A stretch of 14,185 nucleotides of DNA. Source: Clostridiales bacterium. Its GTDB lineage: Bacteria; Bacillota; Clostridia; Peptostreptococcales; Anaerovoracaceae. Location of the stretch: assembly GCA_012511395.1 (NCBI GenBank), contig JAAZGD010000017.1, positions 1 to 14,185 on the forward strand, given 5' to 3'. The translations under genes were made by a program, and so were the position numbers. Positions 1-6,125 of this stretch are shown here, piece after piece. The notes under the pieces were generated by a model. That model saw nothing but the letters and a program-made list of their open reading frames with translations, had not been told where the DNA came from and made no database searches. Position 1 is the stretch's first letter. Every line of letters begins with the position of its first letter.

Positions 1-333
1 CTTGTGACTCAAGTGATTCTGGCAAAGACTATTGATTACGTAATGTTCGGCTTTGAAACGAAGCTTGTCAAGCTTGAGATAATCACAGATGAAAAGGATG
101 AAATCAAGGATTTTGTTATGGGAGAGCTGATGAGAGGCGTAACAAGCTCTGAAGTTACGGGAGAATATACGGGAGAAAAGCATTATAAGCTTGATGTGCT
201 CTGTTCACCAAGGGAGAGCATAATAATAAGAAGGTTTGTGGCCAATAACCAGCCTGACAGCTTTATGACGGCAATTCATGTGGATACAGTCTGGGGCACG
301 GGCCACGGGTTTACTGATATTACGAAGGAGTGA
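1..333 (+). CDS. YitT-family membrane protein, C-terminal part (DUF2179 domain), 5' truncated by window edge
   Basis: The reading frame is already open at base 1 and runs to TGA at 331-333, so only the last 110 or so residues are present. They match the soluble C-terminal DUF2179 domain of YitT-type proteins: a strand ending in KLVKLEIITD, the RGVT segment, a GEYTGE turn, a second hydrophobic strand (the LDVLCS region), a DSFMTAI segment and a terminal W-G-x-G-H-G-F motif resembling the family's GxGF ending. Full-length family members carry about five or six membrane helices before this domain; those would lie upstream of the window. The molecular function of the family is not well established. 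The stop codon directly follows the Shine-Dalgarno sequence of deoD, so the two genes are probably cotranscribed. The GTG at base 4 is an internal valine codon rather than a likely start, because the domain needs its upstream part. Confidence 0.85.
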   Translation, partial: LVTQVILAKTIDYVMFGFETKLVKLEIITDEKDEIKDFVMGELMRGVTSSEVTGEYTGEKHYKLDVLCSPRESIIIRRFVANNQPDSFMTAIHVDTVWGTGHGFTDITKE

Positions 334-339
334 TGATTT

Positions 340-1044
340 TTGAGTATTCATATAGGTGCAGAAAAGGGAGATATTGCAAAAACCATACTTTTACCTGGGG
401 ACCCTTTAAGAGCTAAATTTATTGCGGAAAACTTTTTGGAGGATGCCTTCTTATTTAACGAAATAAGAAATATGCTGGGCTATACAGGAAGGTATAAGGG
501 AGTTTCAGTTTCTGTTATGGGAACAGGTATGGGAATGCCCTCCATGGGTATATACTCCCATGAGCTTATGACAGAGTATGATGTGGAAAATCTTATTAGA
601 ATAGGAACGGCAGGAAGCTTTCATGAGGCTTTAAAGGCAGGAGAGATCGTGGTGGCTTTATCTGCATCCACAGATTCAAACTATGCCCATACATACGGTT
701 TACAAGGTACTTATTCACCTTCTGTCAGCTTTCAGCTTCTGGAAAAGGTTATGAAGGCAAAGGAAATTACAGGGATACCCTTTAAGGCGGGAAATATTGT
801 ATCCTGCGATGTTTTCTACGAACAGGACCCTTCATGGTGGAAAAAGTGGCAGCAGCTTGATGTGATGGCGGTGGAGATGGAGGCGGCAGCTCTATATATG
901 AATGCAGCTGTTCACAGAAGAAATGCACTTTGCATGGTAACCATAAGCGATCACTTTGTAACGGGAGAAAAGGCTACGGCGGAAGAGCGGCAAAACTCAT
1001 TTACCCACATGATGAAGCTTGGCCTTGAAGCTGCCATCCTGTAA
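340..1044 (+). CDS. deoD: Purine nucleoside phosphorylase, DeoD type
   Basis: Phosphorolytic cleavage of purine (deoxy)nucleosides to free base and (deoxy)ribose 1-phosphate, in cytoplasmic purine salvage; the DeoD type is normally a homohexamer. The 234-residue length fits the family (E. coli about 239). Known active-site residues fall at their expected positions: His4, Gly20 and Arg24 in GDPLRAKFIAE, Arg43, Arg87 and Thr90 (usually Ser) in RIGTAGS for phosphate, the VEMEAA segment with Glu179, Met180 and Glu181 for the sugar, and Asp204 in ISDH for the base. Asp204 is the hallmark of enzymes that accept adenosine as well as guanosine and inosine. The start is TTG at 340, preceded by GAAGGAG at 324-330 with a 9-base gap. 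That Shine-Dalgarno sequence lies in the last codons of the upstream YitT-type gene, which suggests cotranscription. The gene ends at a hairpin shared with rpsT. Confidence 0.96.
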   Translation: MSIHIGAEKGDIAKTILLPGDPLRAKFIAENFLEDAFLFNEIRNMLGYTGRYKGVSVSVMGTGMGMPSMGIYSHELMTEYDVENLIRIGTAGSFHEALKAGEIVVALSASTDSNYAHTYGLQGTYSPSVSFQLLEKVMKAKEITGIPFKAGNIVSCDVFYEQDPSWWKKWQQLDVMAVEMEAAALYMNAAVHRRNALCMVTISDHFVTGEKATAEERQNSFTHMMKLGLEAAIL

Positions 1045-1058
1045 ACCAACGGAAATAA

Positions 1059-1086
1059 AAAAGACCGGGAGACACTCCGGTCTTTT
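1059..1086. terminator. Bidirectional intrinsic terminator between deoD and rpsT
   Basis: A strong hairpin: left arm AAAAGACCGGGAG (1059-1071), loop ACA (1072-1074), right arm CTCCGGTCTTTT (1075-1086), with one unpaired G in the left arm. A-rich sequence precedes it (from 1054) and T's end it, so it has a U-tract on either strand. It lies 15 bases after the deoD stop and 44 bases beyond the rpsT stop on the minus strand. It therefore fits as a shared terminator for the two convergent genes; the U-tract is longer in the rpsT direction. Confidence 0.9.
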
Positions 1087-1129
1087 ACTATGGCATATTT
1101 AACTTATATGCATGTGGGGACGGGTGAGC

Positions 1130-1402
1130 TTATTGTTGAGCTTTTTCCTTGTTGAATCTTTTGTTTATTCTTGAAATTTTTCTGGCTGCCTGGTTCTTAT
1201 GAATAGTGCCTTTGGCAGCTGCCTGCATAAGTCTTTTTTCAGCCAGCTGAAGCTTTTCTTTTGCCAGCTCAAAATCACCTTGTGCAAGGGCGGCTTCGAA
1301 GTTTTTCAAAATCGCCTTAAGATGACTTTTAACTCTTCTGTTTTTCGCAGTTTTCTTCTCAAGAACTTTGATTCTTTTCTTTGCGGATCTAATATTTGCC
1401 AT
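1130..1402 (-). CDS. rpsT: 30S ribosomal protein S20
   Basis: Primary-binding protein of the small ribosomal subunit, contacting the 5' domain and helix 44 of 16S rRNA. The 90-residue product begins MANIRSAKKRIKVLEKK and ends in a lysine/arginine-rich tail (KISRINKRFNKEKAQQ). It is almost entirely helical in character and rich in Lys, Arg and Ala, as S20 always is. The conserved segments KSHLKA and KGTIHKNQAARKISR are present. The frame stays open for 69 codons upstream of this start, but the conserved N-terminus begins at the ATG at 1402-1400 (minus strand), and a promoter lies inside the extension, so the longer form is rejected. A weak GTGGGG ribosome-binding site precedes the start. The gene is divergent from lepA and convergent with deoD. 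Confidence 0.96.
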   Translation of the reverse strand: MANIRSAKKRIKVLEKKTAKNRRVKSHLKAILKNFEAALAQGDFELAKEKLQLAEKRLMQAAAKGTIHKNQAARKISRINKRFNKEKAQQ

Positions 1403-1446
1403 AATTTTTCCCCACTTTCTTTTATGGTATTTTTCACGCAAGGAAA

Positions 1447-1475
1447 AGTATATATTACCGTGAGGATTATTGCAA
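1447..1475 (-). promoter_or_regulatory. Candidate sigma-A promoter for rpsT
   Basis: Read on the minus strand: -35 TTGCAA (1475-1470), 17-base spacer, -10 TATACT (1452-1447). The -10 matches five of six consensus bases and the -35 four of six. Transcription would begin near 1440, leaving an untranslated leader of about 38 bases before the rpsT ATG. I see no clear leader structure. Prediction only. Confidence 0.65.
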
Positions 1476-1490
1476 TAGCAAAAGATAAAT

Positions 1491-1519
1491 TTGAAGATTT
1501 GCCGTAAATAAAGTAAAAT
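1491..1519 (+). promoter_or_regulatory. Candidate sigma-A promoter for lepA-hemW-glpK
   Basis: -35 TTGAAG (1491-1496), 17-base spacer, -10 TAAAAT (1514-1519), five of six matches at the -10 and four of six at the -35. The start would fall near 1526, about 27 bases before the lepA ATG. It diverges from the rpsT promoter, whose -35 box is only 15 bases away, so the two promoters sit back to back. Confidence 0.6.
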
Positions 1520-1552
1520 AAGTGAGAAATTTAAATGCAGGAAAGGACAAAT

Positions 1553-3364
1553 ATGAAGGACTATCAAAAATACATAAGGAACTTCAGCATAATTGCCCAT
1601 ATAGACCATGGAAAATCCACCTTGGCAGACAGGCTTTTACAATACACAGGGACTGTAAAGGAACGTGATATGAAGTCCCAGTTTTTAGATAACATGGACC
1701 TTGAAAGAGAAAGAGGCATCACCATCAAGCTTCAAACCACAAGGTTAAGTTATAAGGCAAAGGACGGCCATACCTATATCTTAAACTTGATTGACACGCC
1801 GGGCCATGTGGATTTTACATATGAAGTGTCACGAAGTCTGGCTGCCTGTGAAGGCGCAATACTGATTGTGGATGCAACTCAAGGTGTGGAAGCACAAACC
1901 TTGGCCAACGTTTATCTTGCTTTAAACGAAAACCTGGAAATCGTGCCGGTTTTAAATAAAATCGACTTACCAAGTGCAAGGCCTGATGAGATTAAAAAGG
2001 AAGTGGAGGATATTATAGGTATAGATGCCCATGAGGCTCCTTTGATCTCGGCTAAGGAAGGCTTGGGAATTGAAGATGTTCTGGAGGAGATAATTAAAAA
2101 GATACCCGCTCCCAAGGGAGATGAGGATGAAAAGCTTAAAGCCCTTATCTTTGATTCAACCTATGACAACTATAAAGGCGTTGTGACATATGTAAGAATA
2201 TTCCAGGGAACCGTTAAGCCCGGGGATGAAATTCATCTTATGAACAGCAAAAAAACCTTTGAAGTAACTGAAGTAGGCTTTCATGTGCCCTATCCTAAAC
2301 CCTCCCTTGAGCTGAAAGCAGGAGCTGTAGGCTATATATGTGCCAGCATTAAGCAGGTTAAGGACGCAAGGGTGGGAGATACCATAACTCATGTGGAAAA
2401 TCCTACAGATACGCCTTTACCGGGCTATAAAAAAGCACAGTCCATGGTGTACTGCGGCATTTATCCTTCGGAAGGTGAAAAGTACGAAAACATTAAGGAC
2501 GCTCTTGAAAAGCTTCAGGTGAACGATGCTGCCTTTAATTTTGAGCCTGAAACATCTCAAGCTTTGGGTTTTGGTTTTAGATGCGGGTTTCTTGGCCTTC
2601 TTCACATGGAAATAATTGTGGAACGGCTGGAAAGAGAGTATGACCTGGGGATAATTACCACATCACCCAGCGTAATATATAAGGTAGTGATGGTTGACGG
2701 GAAGGAAGAGATGATTCAGAATCCCAGCAATCTGCCTGATTTAACGAAAATAGACCATATTGAAGAACCTATTGTAAAGGCTGATATTATAGTTCCAAAG
2801 GATTATGTGGGAAGCATTATGGAAATCTGTCAGGACAGAAGAGGAAGAATGCTTCATATGGAGTATGTAACTCCCCAAAGAGTTCTGCTTCATTATGAGA
2901 TGCCCTTAAACGAGGTAATCTATGATTTCTTTGATGCATTGAAATCAAAAACAAGAGGCTACGGCTCTCTTGATTATGAGTTTTTAAGGTATGAAAAATC
3001 CCATCTTGTGAAGCTTGATATTCTTTTAAACAAGGAGCTGGTAGATGCTTTTTCCATGATAGTTCATGAATCAAAGGCATACCAGAGAGGCCGCTTTGTG
3101 GCGGAGAAATTAAAGGAAGTAATTCCCATGCATCAGTTTGAAATTCCCATTCAGGCAGCCATAGGTCAGAAGGTAATCGCAAGGGAAACTGTAAAGGCAT
3201 ACAGAAAAGATGTAATAGCTAAATGTTACGGAGGGGATATATCGAGAAAGAAAAAGCTTCTTGAAAAACAGAAGGAAGGAAAGAAGAGAATGCGCCAGTT
3301 TGGTTCAGTGGAAGTTCCTCAGGAAGCCTTTACTGCCGTTCTGAAATACGATGAAAACAAATAG
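1553..3364 (+). CDS. lepA: Elongation factor 4 (LepA), ribosome-associated GTPase
   Basis: Translational GTPase related to EF-G, proposed to back-translocate or remodel stalled ribosomes and to help 30S biogenesis. The 603-residue length is typical. GTPase motifs are intact: G1 AHIDHGKST (about 15-23), G2 in RERGITIK, G3 DTPGH (81-85), G4 NKID (135-138) and G5 SAK. Domain II and EF-G-like domains III and V follow, then the LepA-specific C-terminal domain, recognisable by AKCYGGDISRKKKLLEKQK and GSVEVPQEAF near the end. ATG at 1553 is chosen over the in-frame ATG at 1535 because AGGAAAGG (1539-1546) gives a well-placed ribosome-binding site only for the later start, and the extra six residues are not a family feature. 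The 3' end overlaps hemW by 14 bases. Confidence 0.97.
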   Translation: MKDYQKYIRNFSIIAHIDHGKSTLADRLLQYTGTVKERDMKSQFLDNMDLERERGITIKLQTTRLSYKAKDGHTYILNLIDTPGHVDFTYEVSRSLAACEGAILIVDATQGVEAQTLANVYLALNENLEIVPVLNKIDLPSARPDEIKKEVEDIIGIDAHEAPLISAKEGLGIEDVLEEIIKKIPAPKGDEDEKLKALIFDSTYDNYKGVVTYVRIFQGTVKPGDEIHLMNSKKTFEVTEVGFHVPYPKPSLELKAGAVGYICASIKQVKDARVGDTITHVENPTDTPLPGYKKAQSMVYCGIYPSEGEKYENIKDALEKLQVNDAAFNFEPETSQALGFGFRCGFLGLLHMEIIVERLEREYDLGIITTSPSVIYKVVMVDGKEEMIQNPSNLPDLTKIDHIEEPIVKADIIVPKDYVGSIMEICQDRRGRMLHMEYVTPQRVLLHYEMPLNEVIYDFFDALKSKTRGYGSLDYEFLRYEKSHLVKLDILLNKELVDAFSMIVHESKAYQRGRFVAEKLKEVIPMHQFEIPIQAAIGQKVIARETVKAYRKDVIAKCYGGDISRKKKLLEKQKEGKKRMRQFGSVEVPQEAFTAVLKYDENK

Positions 3365-4481
3365 ACTGGGGCTTTACGCTCATATACCCTTCTGTGAGAG
3401 AAAATGTAATTACTGCGACTTTGTTTCCTTCACAGGTAAAGATGAAAAAGATTTTAAGAAGTATATTGATGAATTACTTAAGGAGATAAAAGATAGGGGC
3501 AGTGAAGATTACCATGTGGACAGCCTTTACATAGGAGGCGGGACTCCCAGCATTTTACCCTCCAATCTCATGGAAAGGCTTTTAAGGAAAGCTTATGACA
3601 GCTTCAAGCTTACAAAGGATTTGGAAGTAACCATTGAGGTAAATCCTGCCACTGTAGATAAAGAAAAACTAAACTCATATAGAAGCCTGGGAATTAATAG
3701 AATCAGCATGGGTGTACAATCCTTTGATGACACCATTTTAAAAAAGCTGGGCAGAATCCACAGTAAAAAGGATGTAACGGATTCATACAACCTCATAAGA
3801 AAAGCAGGGTTTAACAATGTGAGCATGGATTTAATGTATGCAGTACCCGGTCAAAGCGAAGCTTTGTGGGAGGAATCACTGAAGGAGGCTGTTCTTTTAG
3901 AGCCTGAGCATATTTCCTGCTACAGCTTGTCACTTGAAGAAGGAACAGATTTTTATGACAGTTTCAATAAAGGGACCCTTAAGCTTCCTTCCTATGATGA
4001 AGATGTGAAAATGTACTTAATAACCGGAGAGCTTCTGTCAAAGGCAGGCTACCATAGATATGAGATATCAAACTACTGTAAGGGAGGGTATGCTTCAAGG
4101 CACAATTTGAAGTACTGGAACATGGAAGAATATCTGGGTCTGGGAGTAAGCGCCCACTCCTTTATAAATGGAGTAAGAATAGAGAATCACCATACTTTGA
4201 ATGAATATTACGGCAGGGAAAAGGTAAAGAGTACCCATAAAAACACAGAATATGACAACATCTCTGAATTTATCTTTATGGGATTGAGAAAGACAGAAGG
4301 CATATCCCTTAAAGACTTTGAAGATAGATTTTCAATACCATATAAAGTGTACCTTAAAGACAGGCAAGACATATTAAAAGCCCTTATAGACCAAGGCTTT
4401 ATACTGGAGGAAGAAGGCAGGATTAAGTATACCCTTAAGGGAATCTTGGGTTCAAACAGAATAACCATAGATTTGATGTAA
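3351..4481 (+). CDS. hemW: HemW, radical SAM haem chaperone (formerly annotated HemN-like)
   Basis: Radical SAM protein related to oxygen-independent coproporphyrinogen III oxidase. HemW members bind haem and pass it to target proteins rather than oxidising coproporphyrinogen. The N-terminus has the 4Fe-4S motif CxxxCxxC (Cys15, Cys19, Cys22) followed by D-F. True HemN has a fourth nearby cysteine (CxxxCxxCxC), and Phe24 in its place supports HemW. The SAM-binding GGGTPS lies at 62-67, with EVNP and the GVQSF strand after it, and a HemN-type C-terminal domain at the end. At 376 residues it is the size of HemW, shorter than HemN. The start overlaps the lepA stop by 14 bases and has no strong ribosome-binding site, so translation is probably coupled to lepA. 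lepA-hemW adjacency is standard in Firmicutes. Confidence 0.93.
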   Translation: MKTNRLGLYAHIPFCERKCNYCDFVSFTGKDEKDFKKYIDELLKEIKDRGSEDYHVDSLYIGGGTPSILPSNLMERLLRKAYDSFKLTKDLEVTIEVNPATVDKEKLNSYRSLGINRISMGVQSFDDTILKKLGRIHSKKDVTDSYNLIRKAGFNNVSMDLMYAVPGQSEALWEESLKEAVLLEPEHISCYSLSLEEGTDFYDSFNKGTLKLPSYDEDVKMYLITGELLSKAGYHRYEISNYCKGGYASRHNLKYWNMEEYLGLGVSAHSFINGVRIENHHTLNEYYGREKVKSTHKNTEYDNISEFIFMGLRKTEGISLKDFEDRFSIPYKVYLKDRQDILKALIDQGFILEEEGRIKYTLKGILGSNRITIDLM

Positions 4482-4498
4482 GGAAAAAGGTGAATGAA

Positions 4499-6001
4499 AT
4501 GTCAGAATTCATAATGGCCTTGGATCAAGGCACCACAAGCTCAAGAGCCATCATATTCAATAAAGAGGGAAGGCCTGTAAGCTCTGCTTCAAAGGAGTTC
4601 AGACAGTTTTTCCCGGAAGCCTCCTGGGTAGAGCATGACCCTTTGGAGATTTGGGCAGGCCAAATTTCTGTGGCAAACGAAGCTCTGCTCAAAATCAATA
4701 AAACTTTAAAGGATGTTCATGCAATAGGGATTACAAACCAGAGAGAAACCACTATACTGTGGGACAAAAAGACGGGAGAGCCTGTTTACCCCGCCATAGT
4801 CTGGCAGGACAGAAGAACGAAAAAGCTGACGGATAAAATGAAGAAAGAAGGTATGGAAGACTTTATAGGAAAAAGGACAGGCCTTGTCCTTGACCCTTAT
4901 TTTTCCGCCACCAAAGTAAAATGGATTCTTGACAATGTGAAGGACGCAAGGGCAAAGGCTGAAAGGGGCGACATTCTCTTTGGAACGGTAGATTCCTTTC
5001 TTGTATGGATGATGACTAAGGGGAAAGTCCATGTAACAGATTATACAAACGCTTCCAGAACGTTGCTTTTTGATATTCATAAAATGAAGTGGGACAAGGA
5101 GCTTCTAAAGCTGTTTTCTATTCCGGAATGTATTTTGCCGGAGCCTGTTCCTTCCTCACAGGTTACAGGATATACAGCAAGGGAGATATTTGGAACAGAA
5201 ATTCCAATTTCGGGAATGGCAGGCGATCAGCAGGCAGCTTTATTTGGACAGGCCTGCTTTGAAGAGGGCGAGATGAAAAGCACCTACGGCACAGGAGGCT
5301 TTCTTCTGATGAACCTGGGCAACAAGGCTGTGGCTTCAAAAAACGGCCTTCTGACCACTGTAACCTGCGATACTGAAGGAAAATATGGATATGCCCTTGA
5401 AGGCTCAATTTTCGTGGCAGGAGCCTTGATTAAGTGGCTCAGAGACGAACTTAAGCTTATAGACAATGCAGAAGACACAGAATATCTTGCCAAAAAGGTG
5501 GATAATACTGAAGGAGTCTACATAGTTCCGGCTTTTTCCGGCTTAGGAGCACCTTATTGGAACCCTCATGCCAGAGGAATCATTACAGGACTTACAAGAG
5601 GCACCAATAAAAGCCATATTGTAAGAGCGGCTTTGGAATCCATAGCATATCAGAATTACGATCTTCTGAAGCTTATGGAAAAGGATTCTAAAATAAAGGT
5701 TCCTTCCTATAAAGTGGACGGAGGCGCTTCCAACAACGATTTCCTTATGAGTTTTCAGGCGGATATTCTGGGAATTCCCGTTGAAAGGCCTGAAATTACA
5801 GAGACAACGGCTTTGGGAGCCTGTTATCTGGCAGGTCTCAGCACAGGCTTTTTTACTTCAAAGGATGAGATTAAAAGAAAGAGAAAGGTGGAAAAGCTCT
5901 TTAAACCTGCCATGGATGAAAAAGAAAAGCAGAAAGCGTTAAAGGGCTGGAAACAGGCAGTAAAAACTGCAATTTTTTCTGCAGAAAGTGTTAAACTGTA
6001 A
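4499..6001 (+). CDS. glpK: Glycerol kinase
   Basis: ATP-dependent phosphorylation of glycerol to sn-glycerol 3-phosphate, the entry step of glycerol use and a source of lipid backbone. FGGY-family features are complete: N-terminal phosphate-binding ALDQGTTSSRA, substrate-loop TNQRET, WQDRRT, the first FGGY signature around PYFSATKVKWIL, AGDQQAALFGQ with the catalytic Asp, and the second signature around GIITGLTRGTNKSH, then DGGASNNDF. The start is ambiguous: GTG at 4490 would give 503 residues, ATG at 4499 gives 500. I prefer ATG because AAAGGTG (4486-4492) sits 6 bases before it and homologues start just before the LDQGTT motif. The histidine phosphorylated by HPr in many Firmicute GlpKs appears to be Glu229 here. 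It follows hemW by only 17 bases, an unusual neighbour; no glpF or glpD is seen nearby. Confidence 0.96.
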   Translation: MSEFIMALDQGTTSSRAIIFNKEGRPVSSASKEFRQFFPEASWVEHDPLEIWAGQISVANEALLKINKTLKDVHAIGITNQRETTILWDKKTGEPVYPAIVWQDRRTKKLTDKMKKEGMEDFIGKRTGLVLDPYFSATKVKWILDNVKDARAKAERGDILFGTVDSFLVWMMTKGKVHVTDYTNASRTLLFDIHKMKWDKELLKLFSIPECILPEPVPSSQVTGYTAREIFGTEIPISGMAGDQQAALFGQACFEEGEMKSTYGTGGFLLMNLGNKAVASKNGLLTTVTCDTEGKYGYALEGSIFVAGALIKWLRDELKLIDNAEDTEYLAKKVDNTEGVYIVPAFSGLGAPYWNPHARGIITGLTRGTNKSHIVRAALESIAYQNYDLLKLMEKDSKIKVPSYKVDGGASNNDFLMSFQADILGIPVERPEITETTALGACYLAGLSTGFFTSKDEIKRKRKVEKLFKPAMDEKEKQKALKGWKQAVKTAIFSAESVKL

Positions 6002-6040
6002 GGAATAGGGGTATAATTCTTTTGTAACGTTTTTAAATCT

Positions 6041-6074
6041 CACTGTTGACAAATCCTGCCAACAGTGTTATTTT
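6041..6074 (+). terminator. Possible weak glpK terminator, overlapping the hrcA promoter
   Basis: A perfect 8-base inverted repeat, CACTGTTG (6041-6048) and CAACAGTG (6060-6067), with an 11-base loop, is followed by TTATTTT (6068-6074). It lies 40 bases after the glpK stop. As RNA it could form a modest terminator hairpin; as DNA it is a palindrome over the -35 box and spacer of the hrcA promoter. Which role, if either, it has cannot be decided from sequence. Confidence 0.45.
6046..6074 (+). promoter_or_regulatory. Sigma-A promoter of the hrcA heat-shock operon
   Basis: Perfect -35 TTGACA (6046-6051), 17-base spacer, -10 TATTTT (6069-6074, four of six). Transcription would begin near 6081, a few bases before the CIRCE operator, which is the arrangement expected for HrcA-repressed operons. 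The -35 lies inside an inverted repeat (6041-6067). Confidence 0.85.
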
Positions 6075-6083
6075 GGAACAAGA

Positions 6084-6110
6084 TTAGCACTCACAGAGGG
6101 GGAGTGCTAA
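6084..6110 (+). promoter_or_regulatory. CIRCE operator (HrcA binding site)
   Basis: TTAGCACTC (6084-6092), nine bases (6093-6101), GAGTGCTAA (6102-6110): an exact match to the consensus CIRCE element, with both arms and the 9-base spacing perfect. It lies just after the predicted transcription start and 15 bases before the hrcA ATG, so bound HrcA would block initiation and the operon is autoregulated. GroE titration of HrcA is the known control in this family; groESL is not in the window. No second CIRCE was noticed upstream of dnaK or dnaJ. Confidence 0.98.
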
Positions 6111-6125
6111 CAACAAGGAGTAAAT

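Noticed and set aside
1403..1609. N-terminal extension of rpsT giving a 159-residue protein
   Set aside because: The extension overlaps lepA and the rpsT promoter, and the conserved S20 N-terminus begins at the ATG at 1402.
2817..3200. Antisense open frame of about 127 codons within lepA
   Set aside because: It lies opposite a strongly conserved gene, has no family resemblance or ribosome-binding site, and is explained by codon bias on the coding strand. The same holds for the other antisense frames in lepA, glpK, dnaK and mtaB.
5989..6017. Perfect TATAAT at 6012-6017 as a second hrcA promoter
   Set aside because: The sequence at the right distance upstream (TGTTAA) matches the -35 consensus at only two positions and there is no TGN extension. 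Left as a chance match, though weak activity is possible.
6019..6036. Catabolite-responsive (cre-like) site around TTGTAACGTTTTTA
   Set aside because: The spacing between the AA and CG core is one base short of the cre consensus, and it lies after glpK rather than before it.
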